Positions 48,100-59,494 of a stretch of 64,000 bases of DNA are shown piece after piece. The DNA is from Bimuria novae-zelandiae CBS 107.79 (Eukaryota > Ascomycota > Dothideomycetes > Pleosporales > Didymosphaeriaceae). Under the pieces are notes generated by a model. It saw nothing but the letters and a program-made list of their open reading frames with translations, was not told the origin of the DNA and made no database searches. The stretch is from positions 179,496 through 243,495 of the forward strand of contig ML976685.1 in assembly GCA_010015655.1 (NCBI GenBank). The letters are read 5' to 3'. The translations under genes and the position numbers were made by a program. Position 1 is the stretch's first letter; every line of letters begins with the position of its first letter.

Positions 48100-48909
48100 T
48101 GTTTAATCGTGCCTATGTGTTCTGACCGTCAAGTTGAAGCATCCGTAATAGGACCAGATCTCCGCCACGCCGTGAGTGGAGCACAAAATACCGTACGGAG
48201 CAGTGTATTTGATGAGCAACAGCCTTGTATGTCTTTGGGCCACTCCGGATGTCGAATCGCTTCACGTGATCATTTCAGTTCTAATTAGCATCCCTACAAA
48301 TTACGTACATGACAAAAATAAGATTCTGATACCTTGCTTCTTTTTCGTTTCTTTGCGAAACAATGCCTCGGTTCGGCGGCGAAGGCTTGGAGCAAAGCTT
48401 GTGAACGTGCGGGGCCCCGCATACATCCCTGCAAGGTCGAAGCGGCCCGCCTTGGACAGGGATGCAGTACAGTCTTCAAGCAAAGAAGTACCTCTAAATG
48501 TCCTACTGAAAAACAAGATCAGTTTCGACGTCGTTTGGACTCTTCCTCCAGAGATTCCTTGAGAACCCTGAAGACGAGTTGTTAATAAAGGCATCGCATT
48601 TTTTCACTGGGCCGAATGAGCCGTACCGGTGCTTTCAAGGCTTCAAGAGCAACAATATGACGGCCAGGAAGACCCTGGAGTTCGAAATCTGCTTTTGATT
48701 GACTGATCGGCGCGAATGATCTCACCTTCTCGTTTTTGACTCATGTCCGAGCCTAGCACACCTGGCCGACTATCACGAACGTTGGCGAAAAGTCACCTCA
48801 CAAGCATAAATATTTTCCACTACCTATACTTCGCCTTCTTCATTTCTTCATCCCAAGTCGCTCATCAGATTCCATTACCTTACCTCACATTACTTCTCAT
48901 TGCCCCACG
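48100..48909. other. Intergenic, promoter side of the HsbA-like gene
   Basis: About 0.8 kb. A 128-codon open frame on the plus strand (48176-48562) is overlapped by others on the minus strand and has no recognisable motif. The last 200 bp are CT-rich, as in many fungal promoters and 5' UTRs. Confidence 0.4.
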
Positions 48910-49531
48910 ATGTATATCCTCCCAATCCTCACCCTCGTCCCACTGGCATATTCGCTCCCATCCAAGACGCGACAAGCTTCATCCCTTGCACCGCAGATTA
49001 TCGAACAAATCAGCACTATCAACGCTTCTCTCATATCCCTCACAACTGCCGTCAACACTTTCGATGGCACTCTTTTGCATGTTCTCCCGCAGTCTCTGGG
49101 TGTCATAACGGCCGAGACGTCGCTCGACGCCGCCATACTCAAGACGACCTTTACGACCAAGCATAGCGGTAACTTCACCGAGACAGAGAGTAACAGTGTT
49201 GTGGGTACATTGGCGGGCTTGATCGCACCTATTCAGACAAGTTTGACGGCTTTGAGCGGGAAGGTAAGTAAAAAGGAATCTACGAGCAGGAACTCGGAAT
49301 ATGCTAAACAGGTACAACATGCTGAATCAGTCTTAGTATAAAGTATTCAAGAAGACGCTTGAGAGCCCTATTGTGCTACTTGACCTGAAGATTCTGAAGG
49401 CGCACACGGATGATTTAATTGACGCTGTTACGGCAAAGGTAGTGCCGGCGAGTGCGGGGTTGCTAGGACTCGGCAAGAGTATCATTGATGCGGCATTCGA
49501 TGATGTAATTGCGGTGTATCAGGGTGCTTAG
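48910..49531 (+). CDS. Secreted HsbA-like (hydrophobic surface binding protein A) protein
   Basis: The exons are 48910-49263 and 49337-49531, giving 182 residues. The first 16 or so residues (MYILPILTLVPLAYSL) form a signal peptide. The rest is an alpha-helical HsbA-type domain with spaced small and hydrophobic residues (QIIEQISTINASLISLTTAV; LKILKAHTDDLIDAVTAKVV; GLLGLGKSIIDAAFDDVIAV). The length is normal for HsbA. Family members are secreted, bind hydrophobic surfaces and can recruit cutinase-like enzymes. Two N-glycosylation sites (NAS, NFT) are present. The 73-bp intron is GTAAGT..TTAG and keeps phase 0. The reference-type ending YQGA is followed by TAG. Confidence 0.82.
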
Positions 49532-49828
49532 GTGAGACTCAAGGCACAATGGGAAGGTAACTTAGTACATTCAAAGGATGGGGTGTTAGAATAACGCAAG
49601 GAATTTGAATTTACCGCCGTGACTAGGCTCCACACTACTTGCTTCATGGTTCGAAATCACCCCAACACCCCGTGTAAACCACATGTCCTAAACATCCATC
49701 TTCATATCCCGCAAGTGAATGATGAACCATTGTGAATAACGGCCGCCGCCACAATCTACCCTAGAACGGAAGTAGTGAATATCGTAGTATGCGTGCTCGA
49801 AGCCCATGATGCAGCGATACTATGGCTC
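49532..49828. other. Intergenic between convergent genes
   Basis: About 300 bp of 3' flanking DNA for the HsbA-like gene and the neighbouring pseudogene. Nothing else is recognised. Confidence 0.5.
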
Positions 49829-50892
49829 CTACAGAAATAGACACTCAACAGTGGTGTGCGTGTCCGCATTGTTGCGTATTTTTGGCCTATAAACCGGCGC
49901 GGCAGCACACTTCTCGCAAGGCTCAGCTACTACCAAGCACTTTGCAAGACGGTGAGTCTGGGCCTCATCAGGGTAGCGTTCCAAGCATCGTGGACACTCG
50001 TACTGTACGGTGCAGCTGCTGACAAGATGGTCATCAATATCGCAACGTGTTCAATAGAAAGGGGCACCCCAAGCAGAAACCGAGTTCCGCTGCTGGATCT
50101 ACAATTTGAGGCCGTCAACATCTCCTTGAATTTTCAGGTTGTTGCGACCACGAAGTGCACCACGATCAACTGCCGTTAGGCATCCGACGGTCGTCGTGAG
50201 CGCAGCATCGTTTCCGGCATTGTGGAGATAGAGCTTGTTCTTGACTCCGTATGAGTCCAGTAGATCGCGGAGACCGATCTTGCGTCCGGGAGGCACCTCA
50301 ATGCCGAGCTCTTTAGCCATCACTTGCGTGTCAAGCGTCATTAGAATTGGGTACTCGGCGAGATCGATGTGAAGATGATCTCTAAATACCTGGATATCAT
50401 TCTCAACGGCATGTCCTATGAGAATCATCGGTCGTAGATAGCCAACACCCTCCTGGCACAGTAGAGCATTGAGCACACCGCGAGCCTCTTGCTCGGTGAC
50501 GAATCCCGTAGAGCCGAACTGGAAATCCTCTAGATGGCCTTCGCAACGACGGCCGTTGACCTTGTGGGCATTCTCCTTGATGCGCAGATGGTTGACATCC
50601 ATGCCCGCTAGGATATCCGTGAACTTCAGAGAGGCGGCGAAGCGAGCAGAGTGCACAGAGATGCCCGCAAAGCCGAGCTCAGTGATTGTCGACGATTGCT
50701 CTCGTACCATTCGGCGTTTAGTGGAACGATGTGTGCGTGCTTGTCTTTGTCGAAGCACACAAAGCGTTCGCAGTCGGCAATGAACCAAGGAGATATGTTG
50801 ATTCCAAGAAGATGTGCTAACGAATCAACATGTCGTAGCCCACCGCTCTGAAGCCCAGCTTCGAGCTGAGTCTTGCACTGGAGGAAATTCAT
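49829..50892 (-). pseudogene. Gfd2-like RNase-H-fold/CCHC protein, paralogue 1
   Basis: The start at 50892 reads MNFLQCKTQLEAGLQSGG, then WFIADCERFVCFD and NAEWYE. A frame change near 50690 leads to the RNase-H-like core (ITELGFAGIS, HLRIKENAHKVNGRRCEGH, PMILIGHAVENDIQVF, LDTQVMAKELG, LHNAGNDAAL). After GLKL a TAG (50099-50101) interrupts, yet the same frame continues to a zinc-knuckle region at 49829-50098 (CDIDDHLVSSC, YECPRCLERY). A TGA (50051-50053) stands exactly where the first Cys of the CCHC knuckle is expected. Yeast Gfd2/YDR514C has the same C-terminal fold. This copy is the best preserved of three tandem paralogues. Confidence 0.7.
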
Positions 50893-51612
50893 TGGCGGTA
50901 TTTGGCTATTCTAGTATGGATAGGTCCAGTTTGGGGGATGTGGTGCTTGTTGTAGCTGCAGTAGGTACATAGAGGCGAACACCTGGAGAGCCTGTTGATT
51001 TGGTACCGCCATGCTGGGTGAGGTATGTTGAGGTGTCCTGCTGGCAAGTGTCGAAAGGAACTATATAGGGGCAGTGAGCGTCCATGGTGCAAGTTCACGG
51101 ACCAAGGAACTGTTACACTTTCACCACCCGCGCTTACGGTCCGTGCCGAGATTTTAACTAGATCAAACGCCTTTATAAATATCAGCAGCATCATCAGTGA
51201 CCTGACTGTAGCTTTACCTGAGTTTTTGTAACGTATAGCCTGGAGCAACGTAGCACTCAAGCAGTCAGAAGAATCTATTTTCATCACATGCACTGAGAAC
51301 AGGAGGGCTGGAATATTATTTGAATTTCTGGAGTTGCTGAACTCTTTCAGGACCACACCAATACGGCATTCACGAACATGAAGCTAGCGGGCGCATTCGA
51401 TCAGATAGGAATGCGAAACTTCAACGGGACGTTCGTAGCCAAGAAGCGGGATGAATTCGATCCACGGGTCATGACCGGCATTTGCGAGTGAGCTCTGGCT
51501 AGCACTCAAATTAGTAGCTATACTATTCATTTTGAAAGAACGGGGAAGCGGCGAACCTTGAGTGATACCAAGCTGGCCCAAGAAAGCCGGCCGTTTGGTC
51601 CGCGCTGTGCGT
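50893..51612. other. Spacer between Gfd2-like paralogues
   Basis: About 0.7 kb. Open frames on both strands (e.g. 50889-51356) show no motif. It should hold the upstream region of paralogue 1. Confidence 0.45.
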
Positions 51613-52758
51613 TCAGTTAGCGAAACTTTGCTTCAGCAACGGCGAACCAGGTGGGACGAAGAGCCCACCAGGGTTCATGCCTTCGATTAGGCCTGGCGTA
51701 GACTTACTCTTCTCCCAAGTACAGTCCTCCTGGTAGTGACTCATCGCGGCCTTCTTACGTTTCTCGCTTCCGGAGTCGACACATGCTTTGCACGATTGCG
51801 AGGGTCGTGGGAACTTCTCTAACGGGTGAGTTTGGGATTGGTCTTTGTACCGGGTGTCCGAGGCGCAGCGAGTGCAAAGGTAATTGACGGGGCATTGGCC
51901 GACCATGTGGCTCTCAGATTCGCAGTTTGTACAGAAGGTGCCGACGCCGCATTGGAGCTTGCCACGGTTGCGCAATGTCACCTTCAGTTTGACAACGTTC
52001 AGCTGGTTTGCGGGATTGTTACGCTAGGTCTTTTCAGTACGTTCGGCCGCCATCCACGTGGCTGCGATCATTGTCTGCGTAATATCGTTGCGGGCATTGT
52101 GCAAGTATATCTTTCAGCTTCATGGGACGATGGCCCATCTTGAGCTCGGATGCCATTTTTTAGGTGCCCAACGTCAGGATCACCACACCTGGGACTGAAG
52201 GTCGAAGCTAAAATGTTCGCGGAGAACTTGGAGGTCATTGTAAATGGGGTGACTAACCAGGACGACAGGCAAAAGGCATCCTTGCTCATCGTGCTGAACG
52301 AAGATTTTGTAAAGAGCGTCTCAAGCTTCATTGTATGTTATAAAAGCCGACTTTTCGAATTCGAACTGCTCCGGGTATCCTTCGCACTTCTCACCGTTCA
52401 CCAGATGGGCATTCTCCTTGATCCTGAAATGATGTACGGTCATATTATTCAGCTTGGGCAGCGGGTCTGTCGTAAATGTTTGGTCTAACGGGAGCGTGGA
52501 AATGCCTAGCTCAGTGATTCTCTTCAGGCCACTCTCATACCACTCAATGTCGACACCTGAGGCAATCGCGTTCTTCAGAATATCGAGCTCGGCAAGGATC
52601 CAGCTCGATTCATGATAACCTAGGATTTGCGCCATTACGTCCACATTCTCATGGTTGGACTTGCCATTTGAGTGATCTAAATTTTCGGTCATGATGTTGC
52701 GGAAGGTAGTCCAGGAGGCCGGCTCCATAAATTTCACACCGCGGCGGTGCCCGGACAT
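51613..52758 (-). pseudogene. Gfd2-like RNase-H-fold/CCHC protein, paralogue 2
   Basis: From 52758 it reads MSGHRRGVKFMEPASW, then DIEWYESGLKRITELGIS and HHFRIKENAHLVNGEKCEGY. A TGA (52321-52323) replaces the Arg codon that paralogue 1 has in QEAR. The same frame continues to VVLVSHPIYNDLQVLREHF. A frameshift near 52185 leads to VVILTLGT, TAA (52160-52162), KMASELKMGHRP. A further shift leads to IYLHNARNDITQTMIAA and, after a TAG (52024-52026), the Cys-rich end FCTNCESESHMVGQCPVNYL and LCTRCASD. The domain order equals that of paralogue 1. Three stops fit C-to-T change. Part of the region before LHNAxND is deleted. Confidence 0.72.
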
Positions 52759-53561
52759 GTTGGAATATGTTAATTAAGCCACCGCGATTGTTGAAGAGCG
52801 GGCGGATGCAATCGTCGAAAAGAAGGACTAGGTGCAAATTTGTCCGTTAAAGTATGAGCTTGTAAAGAGAAAGGTTGTATCGCTCGAGTGAATTGCGATT
52901 TGCACTGTTCTCTGGCTGGTTGGGATAGGCGAAGCTGTAGCTTAGTATATAATGAATAGCTATTGTTCGCATGATGCGCATTGTGCACTAATAGAAGGAC
53001 GTATTGCGGGGACTGCACAAAGGAATATACAGCCGCGTAACGGTCAGTGAAGTGTTACACATCGTGAGATATGCATGCTCAGTCTCATGCCACGATTTCA
53101 CAATATGGAAGCTGACCCTCACGCATCCGTTTCACCGTGGTTTGCAGGTGTGGCTTCAAGCGGAACGTGACCGAGGAGTAAAATAAAGACGTCACGCGAA
53201 GGGTATTGACATGAGCGCGTGAATATTGCTCAGAACAAAAGATTGGAGTGAAATGTAGGAATGAAAAAGAGAAGCGATATATTGACGAAGAAAAAAAAAA
53301 AAAAAGCATGGATACTTGACCTCCTTTGCAGTTATCTGCACCGAAAATGCCGCAAGCTGGAAAGGTATGCCTCACTTAGCGCAATACGTGCCTGGTGAGT
53401 TTGACTCTATCACCTTCGAAAGAGCCCTGTCTTTAGCTACAGCCGCATGGTGTTCAAACGCCTACCGTGGGCATCTGTGATGCTTGCCCTACTTCCGCAA
53501 CGTGACGGGACCATGGAGTCGCGTGTCCCTCAACGTTATTCCCAGAACGGAATATGGCTTC
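52759..53561. other. Spacer with a poly-A run
   Basis: About 0.8 kb with no supported gene. It includes a 15-base A run at 53291-53305. Confidence 0.5.
53291..53305. repeat. Poly-A homopolymer
   Basis: Fifteen consecutive A residues on the plus strand. There is no retroelement sequence or target duplication around it, so it is a simple repeat. Confidence 0.75.
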
Positions 53562-54612
53562 TTAGTTGAAGATTTTGTGGCGGAAGACGCAAAGGCCTTC
53601 CTTGTGAGATGAAGCATTCTCGCGCTTCCAAGGTATCGGAGACTGCAGACACACACTGCAGATGAAGTTGGTATTTGGACAATCGGTGACGTCGTGATCC
53701 TCGTTTCCGCATCGGTGGCAGTATACCTCTGTCCCGGCAGGAGGAGCCGGCGTTGGGCGCTCCGTGAGGCCATTCAATACCGCTTGGGTAGCTTTCGATG
53801 AAGACTGACCGTACTGACCAGGTTTAGACTTCGTATTCAGGGGCGACTGGTATAGATGCTTCCTTAGAGCGCAAAGTATAGAGACGATAGTGGCGTAGGC
53901 TGCTGTGTTCCCACAGTTCTCGGAGTCGGTAGGACTGATATAGAATTGTTTGAGAATGTAATCGATGTCAGCGTACGGGTTCTGGGTAATGTTGACTTGC
54001 TCAGCAATGACTTGGCCGTCCAACATGGCGATTGTTGTGTCCATCTTCGCAGGATCGAAGCCAATCTCTCGCAGGTCGAAGGCCAAGCTCCGAGTCCTCG
54101 TCGTCTATTGGCTGATTCCAAATTTGTGTCAGGAAGTCGCTAGCTTCGTTTTTGGACGCAAAGGCGGAGGTACCGAAGTGATAAGCTTTCGGATCCGCAG
54201 TACCAGATGGGGGATGTGCATTCTTTTGAGTCGAAGATGCATGAACCATACATTGTTGAAGAAGTTCTCCGCATGAGGTCCCGCGTATGTATCGATGCGC
54301 CTGTCGAAACTGGCTAAGCATCAGCACGGTTCCGGCATTCCACAATAGCTAGGACGCTACTCGAGTTCTTCCACACTCCTTGAAGTCGACCTACGTTGCG
54401 ATCCCCAGTTCCAGCGCCTTATAAGGGCTGAGAGGCATTCGATTGCAGCAAACAGTGACAAGCACAGCGTTTCTGAACAACTTATTGAGCTCGATTGTAC
54501 CGCCAATAGGAAGGTTCCTAGCTTGCAGGTAGTGCTGCAGCACAAACACATTCTGTTGAGTCCAGACACAGTTTCGCAGCCGCTCCAGTTTTTGCAGATT
54601 GGTCTTCGACAT
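53562..54612 (-). pseudogene. Gfd2-like RNase-H-fold/CCHC protein, paralogue 3
   Basis: The ATG at 54612 gives MSKTNLQKLERLRNCVWTQQ, then VLVTVCCNRMPLSPYKALEL and GIAT. Two TAG stops (54391-54393 and 54349-54351) lie in an otherwise continuous frame that goes on to MLSQFRQAHRYIRG, AYHFGTSAF and WNQPIDDEDSELGLR. The segment holding the LVGHAxENDxQ motif is missing and the frame changes near 54080. After that come FDLREIGFDPAKMDTTIAML, NCGNTAAYATIVSIL and a good CCHC knuckle (YCHRCGNEDHDVTDCPNTNF, then ICSVC). It is the most diverged of the three. Both TAGs fit CAG changed to TAG. Confidence 0.68.
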
Positions 54613-55281
54613 CTTAGGTGAGCGAGTGAGGTCCGAGAGACGCAAGAGATCGCTACACCCAGAACAATTGGTAACTGGCGTAATTGTGTGGCCACGAACG
54701 AAAATAGGGTATACCTGCTCGATGAGCGCGTGTTAGCTGATAAGGACCAATATTGCATGTACTATGATCAGTAGCTCCAATTTCTCACTTCATCCGCAAT
54801 AGTAAAGTTGACAACTTTGTTAAGCATAAATCATCATTTCGCATAGGATTTCGATAAGCAGAGCCCTTTAACACATGCTCAAGATATCGTAGTAGGAGTC
54901 GAATACGTTGTGAAGTTGTGGATTGTTGTTGACGCGGCGGCCAAGTGTGACGCGGAGACTCAAGTCGCTCTAGCTGGATACGGTCTAGCTTCTTCGGTTG
55001 CACCTTCCTAGGACCGCCTCCCCCACGAATCTTCCTCTTTAATCCCTGTCTCTCGATCCGACCTGGCTCACATTTGCAGCGTGCCGTCCGCAGACCATTC
55101 AAGGCTCTCTAATCGAACCAGCACGCCTATATCCGCATCATGACCAATGTCGGGGTCGTAGTTAGGCTGTGGCGCGAGAACGCTTCTAGGCGATCGTTGG
55201 GGCATGTGGCACCTGGGCAGGCTCTTTGAGCGCTGTTGCCAATCCCTATGGAGAATGTGTATGAAATCGCACTGGCATTTT
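54613..55281. other. Intergenic, no gene supported
   Basis: About 0.7 kb. The minus-strand open frame at 54785-55102 is basic and lacks any recognisable motif. Confidence 0.45.
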
Positions 55282-56145
55282 TCAGCCGCTGCCTGGTTTC
55301 TTCAATGCTCCTCCAAGGATGCTCGGATTGATAAGGGCTGGTTCGGGAGCGTCGATTCCACACCGAATATACATGCTCTTCCACATTCCCCCCACTGGTC
55401 GCTCTTCTGGCATGAACACCACTGTATTCATATACGTCTCCGTCGTATTATAGCAGCCTTCCATTGTGAACAATTGCGCTTCGCAGTTATCGCCCTTGGC
55501 CGAATAGAAAACGCCGCAGCGCGCACGAGCAGGCAGGTCCACGCAAGTTCCGTTCCTCCAGCTACTGGCCGGCCTCGGTAAGGTAAAATTCTGCAGAAGC
55601 TGCCCACGGCAATGTTTTGGCCCCCCATCGCCGCTGTACGACATCGCAGCAATGGGAACTTGAGGCGCAGGCGGAGGCGAAGGTCGTGCAGTGGGTTTCG
55701 GTACGGACGATGCTTCCATGTTGCCGATGAACCCTTCGTCTGCAGAAGTTGAGCTTGGTTGAGGTATCGGAGTCGCCCCGATCATGCCTTCATCGCTCAC
55801 CACGGTTGGTTGAGCAGTCACAGAAAGAACCCAGGTCGCAGTCTGGTCGGCGGCAACCGTTGAAGTCTCACTGAGGATATCGGCTCTGTCGATGGCGCTT
55901 CCGTTAATGTTCGCGCCTGCGCGCTGGGCCTGCGCTTCGATTTGTCCGTCTTTTGCAAGTTGCGCCATCGAGATTTGGACGACTCGTCGAGGCGCCGCTC
56001 GGATTTCAAGTGATGTTGTCAGCGAGATGGCAATGACAAGAATTAGGGCTATTGACGACGCGACAATAATGTACCGATGAGGTACCGCCATTTGAATTGG
56101 CTTCATGGAGATCTGAGGAAGGAAAGAATGATGGGCGACATCCAC
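55282..56145 (-). CDS. Single-pass membrane protein with Cys-containing outer domain, unknown function
   Basis: A single exon of 287 codons. After a short basic N-terminus there is one membrane helix (YIIVASSIALILVIAISL, about residues 25-43), suggesting a type II topology. A Pro/Ser/Thr-rich stalk follows (about 100-170), then a C-terminal domain with six cysteines (KHCRGQLLQNF, NGTCVDLPARARCGVF, GDNCEAQLFTMEGCYNTTE, YIRCGID) and N-glycosylation sites. I do not recognise the family. In-frame starts at 56106 (MKPIQMAV) and 56091 (MAVPHRY) are equally plausible. The gene is next to another single-helix membrane protein on the same strand. Confidence 0.68.
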   Translation of the reverse strand: MDVAHHSFLPQISMKPIQMAVPHRYIIVASSIALILVIAISLTTSLEIRAAPRRVVQISMAQLAKDGQIEAQAQRAGANINGSAIDRADILSETSTVAADQTATWVLSVTAQPTVVSDEGMIGATPIPQPSSTSADEGFIGNMEASSVPKPTARPSPPPAPQVPIAAMSYSGDGGPKHCRGQLLQNFTLPRPASSWRNGTCVDLPARARCGVFYSAKGDNCEAQLFTMEGCYNTTETYMNTVVFMPEERPVGGMWKSMYIRCGIDAPEPALINPSILGGALKKPGSG

Positions 56146-56478
56146 AGGTACATGGATGTTGCCGCCAAGGAAAGTGCTGCATCGTGCGTTTCATCACAGC
56201 CCGACACATGAAACGTCACACACGTTCGGCGGAGGCTGTACTACGGTGACGCATGGTCTCTTATTTCGAAGATGGTCGTATAGCTTCGAAGCGTATACTT
56301 CTGCTGCAGCCGAGTACCTCCATATTGCGACCCCAAGCGCCTGTCCAGCATTTCCCATACGACCGCGAGCACGTTGAGGACGAAATACACGCTCAATGAA
56401 CAGGCCGGTCCCTATTCTTCAATAATTCATATACAGGAACGGAGGTTTTTTTTAGGTGTTAGGTAGTTGTATCCTCGT

Positions 56479-56850
56479 CTACCTCAGAAATGGTAGTGGT
56501 GCCTCTAGCTCGGCAGCTGTCCATGCTTCCTTGTCTCTTCGCTCGAGACCATCCACGAACGCGCCGCGCTTTTTGGCCTCGATATCTTGTTCCTTCGCCT
56601 GTCGCAGCGAGAATACGACGAGCAAGATACCTGCCATTAACGCAAGGACCACGAGAACACCGACGAGTTTGTGATTACCGGTAAATCCAGTGTTGTCCTC
56701 GTCGCGCGTCACGAAAACAGACTTAGGAATCACCGCCGGCATGTAGGGCTCGAATGACGATACACCTGGTGTTCCGATTCGAAAAGTGAAGGGCAACGAT
56801 GCTGTACAGCAGTCAGCTGCTGCGTAGGTTTGTGGAGCTGCGATACTCAC
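56479..56850 (-). CDS. Small single-pass membrane protein (3' exon; start uncertain)
   Basis: The frame has no ATG and opens at a GTG that is part of a GTGAGT donor. A probable intron (GTGAGT near 56850 to ACAG near 56804) would remove its first 15 codons and join SLPFTFRIGTPGVSSFEPY to an upstream exon reading SHVSFALSVDANGMA (about 56850-56960). That exon has no clear start. The visible protein has one membrane helix (KLVGVLVVLALMAGILLVVF) followed by a charged tail (LRQAKEQDIEAKKRGAF). The function is unknown. Confidence 0.5.
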   Translation of the reverse strand: MSIAAPQTYAAADCCTASLPFTFRIGTPGVSSFEPYMPAVIPKSVFVTRDEDNTGFTGNHKLVGVLVVLALMAGILLVVFSLRQAKEQDIEAKKRGAFVDGLERRDKEAWTAAELEAPLPFLR

Positions 56851-56989
56851 GCGCCATGCCGTTCGCGTCCACGCTCAACGCGAAGCTAACGTGCGACCGT
56901 GAACTGGTGTTTGCGCATCCGCTCCGCGGAAGGCGAATCTCGTGAGAATGACATTGACAGACTTGGGCTCATCGCGCTTTAATTGTAGT

Positions 56990-57935
56990 TGAGGGGGGCG
57001 GTTTCTGCTCGGCTACATGTGGCGCGTTTGAGCTTCTGTAGCAGTACAAATGTCCGCTAAAGCATTACATGCACCTTTGGGGACAGTGCATAATCATTGG
57101 CTGTGTTCTGTATGCCGTCAGTCACACAACGTCCAGTGCCTGGCCTACTCGCAAATTCGTTAATGGGCTACTATGCTTGAAAGTCTATGGTACCAAAGAG
57201 CTCCTCAGGGCGTGACTAGTTAATACGGCAGCGCATGACGCTCTGGTACCACGTCGTCAAACTTGGAATCGGTGGAAAGACGACGCTGAATCACCCTGCG
57301 GGCTTTATAACTCGACATTCAGAGTGGTTCTCTGGTTCTCTAGCCAGCAGGCACCCCATAGGGTTCCAAGCAACAATTCGACTTACTCAGCCGTTGCATG
57401 ACTTTTCGCTGGACCTTGCCGCAACCTGTCTTCCTCGGGTCACGTGACACGATACCCTCTAGGCTCTAGGCCTTAGGACTGGCGCAGATGTCACCTTTGG
57501 TGGAGCGCCTTAAGTCGATATCACCCAGCACAAACCATGGGATCTCACGAGAAAACAACATCTTGGGGCGACGATGAGCCTTCGGTGGCTTAAGTCTCCA
57601 CCGAAGCTTGGAAACCACCTCAATCTGTTTTGGCACGACCGCGCTTGAGGCTCTCGTTACCGAACTTCATCATGACTCCTCAAAATGGGCCCTATAGTGC
57701 ACCAAGATAATGCTGATTTGCTATCATGGTTGTGGTATCATCCTTTTAGAGGCTTGGACGATACAGATAAATTCTACACTCGTTTTCCTTCCTCACTTCC
57801 TCACTTCCTCACTTGCGCATGAACACCTTCACCTTCACAGGATATAGCATAAGACAAACAATCAGGATCCACCATGAATAGCGAGACGAGCCTACCCAGC
57901 GACAGGAACAATGGAGTCGCGATCACCTGAACGAC
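56990..57935. other. Intergenic, no gene supported
   Basis: About 0.95 kb. CT-rich stretches near 57780-57830, including a short CCTCACTT tandem, precede the next gene and look like promoter or 5' UTR. Confidence 0.45.
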
Positions 57936-58632
57936 ATGTACGACATCTTGTGGGCAAAACATATGAGCGAACGCAACGAGTGGCTTGATCAGATCCTGGC
58001 TGCAAACGCTGAAGCGACCTCACGCATGATAAGTCTCGAAACCCAAGTGCTGCAGTTGCGAAAGGCAGTCGAAAGCCGTGACCAAAGGATTGCCAATCTG
58101 CTCAGCACTGTGCAAAACCTGCACTTGGCACTTGAAAGTCGCGAATCTCGGTCGACTCATGCCAATACGCCCTTTTACACCGCCGAATCTCGAACGCAAC
58201 AAGCATTAAGCCACACCAACGCAAACATGAATGTGTGTGTTTGCACCCCGCGCCTGTAACAGCCTTCGACCTGAACATCAGCCTGGAAGCTACGGAGCAT
58301 ATCATGGCAAGCCTACATTCCAGGACTACTCTATAAACGACCTTCAGCAATGGATTGAACGACTCGAGACCGAAATAGACAGATTGTACACCATCAGCCA
58401 AGGCCATGTCGAAGAGGCGAAAAAGGAGAGACGATTACGCGAAGATGCCGAGAAGGAGAACCAGAAGGGGTTGGAATCCCACGAATGCCTCGAAAAGATC
58501 GGAGAGCTCCTCTCTAGGTTTAATCTGCGAGGGAGTGTTGTGTGTATATCCGAAATCGATGCCCAGGCGTTGGAGCTGGAAGGAGAGGGTGAAAGTGGGC
58601 AGCATACTCCGGGTACGGAGACAGGAAGATGA
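57936..58632 (+). CDS. Coiled-coil hypothetical protein
   Basis: The exons are 57936-58232 and 58282-58632, giving 215 residues. A 49-bp intron (GTGTGT..ATCAG) restores one frame and joins NANMN to PGSYGAYHGKPTFQDY. Both exons encode heptad-rich helices (ISLETQVLQLRKAVESRDQR; LQQWIERLETEIDRL; KERRLREDAEKENQKG), so it is probably a dimeric coiled coil. I recognise no enzyme domain. The frame is open about 20 codons upstream of the chosen ATG (TQRQEQWSRDHLND), so an earlier exon may exist. The ATG at 57874 is in another frame and stops soon. Confidence 0.6.
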
Positions 58633-59494
58633 GCAGAGTCAGGGCTCCGTTGATGACGAGGAAGCTTTTGAGTGGATGGGACTGGAAGGTCTGCTCTAGG
58701 CAGCAACGCGCGCGCAAAGCGCCGATTTTTTTCTAACCTGCGGTGGGGTGTTGAGAGACGCGTTGAGGTGGTACCGCGGCGGGGGAGGAACCATTGCACG
58801 ATGCGAAGTCCTACACAAAAGCGCAACTGGAAGGTCTCGGGATCTAAAATGACAATATGCATGGGTTTGGTCTGTACGTCAACGGTAGATACCACTTGAA
58901 GCACTAATAGTGTGTCCCGTTGACCAATGTTCGAGGCGCGCAGCTGTAATCTGCATGATGTTTGTGACACGATCGCGGCTGGGGAGACGGAAGCGGCACT
59001 TGTCGAGGCACGGGCCGTGCGGGGTTGGCGGCAGTTCGGATCGACAGCCAACTCTACTCTCCACTGCCCACCATCGTTTCATCACATTCCATTTCCATAT
59101 GGCAGAGTCCCTCCCATAAACTCCCTTCCCATATCATGCTGCTTGAGTCGCTCTACAATAACCATGTCTCGGCTTCGGCTACTCCGTGACCAGCACCCCA
59201 CCTGCATCCTAAGACCAACTCCATATATCCGAAACCCCACAAGTAGGCGCCTTGTATGCATCTAGAAAAGGAAAGATGCAATAAGATTTCGCTTGTATGC
59301 ACGGCGGACCTGCTTCATCAAGCACATTAACCGAGCACACATAGCGGCAAAAACATGGAAGCGAGTCAAACCTTTGCTGGAGGCTCACTGTTGATTCGCA
59401 CGGAATCCACCTCGGTTGATCTCTACGTTCTGTTGAAGACGAGCAAAATCCACCAAAATGGCTGCTTCCCCCGGATGTACTGATTGTCAACGCC
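58633..59494. other. Intergenic, no gene supported
   Basis: About 0.86 kb between the coiled-coil gene and the reductase gene. Open frames at 58910-59265 have no motif. Confidence 0.45.

Noticed and set aside
48176..48562. Plus-strand open frame of 128 codons upstream of the HsbA-like gene
   Set aside because: A minus-strand frame of similar length overlaps it, and there is no conserved motif, so I cannot support it as a gene.
58344..59051. Minus-strand open frame of 235 codons
   Set aside because: It lies antisense to the second exon of the coiled-coil gene, is Ser/Arg-rich without motif, and mirrors the plus-strand codon pattern.
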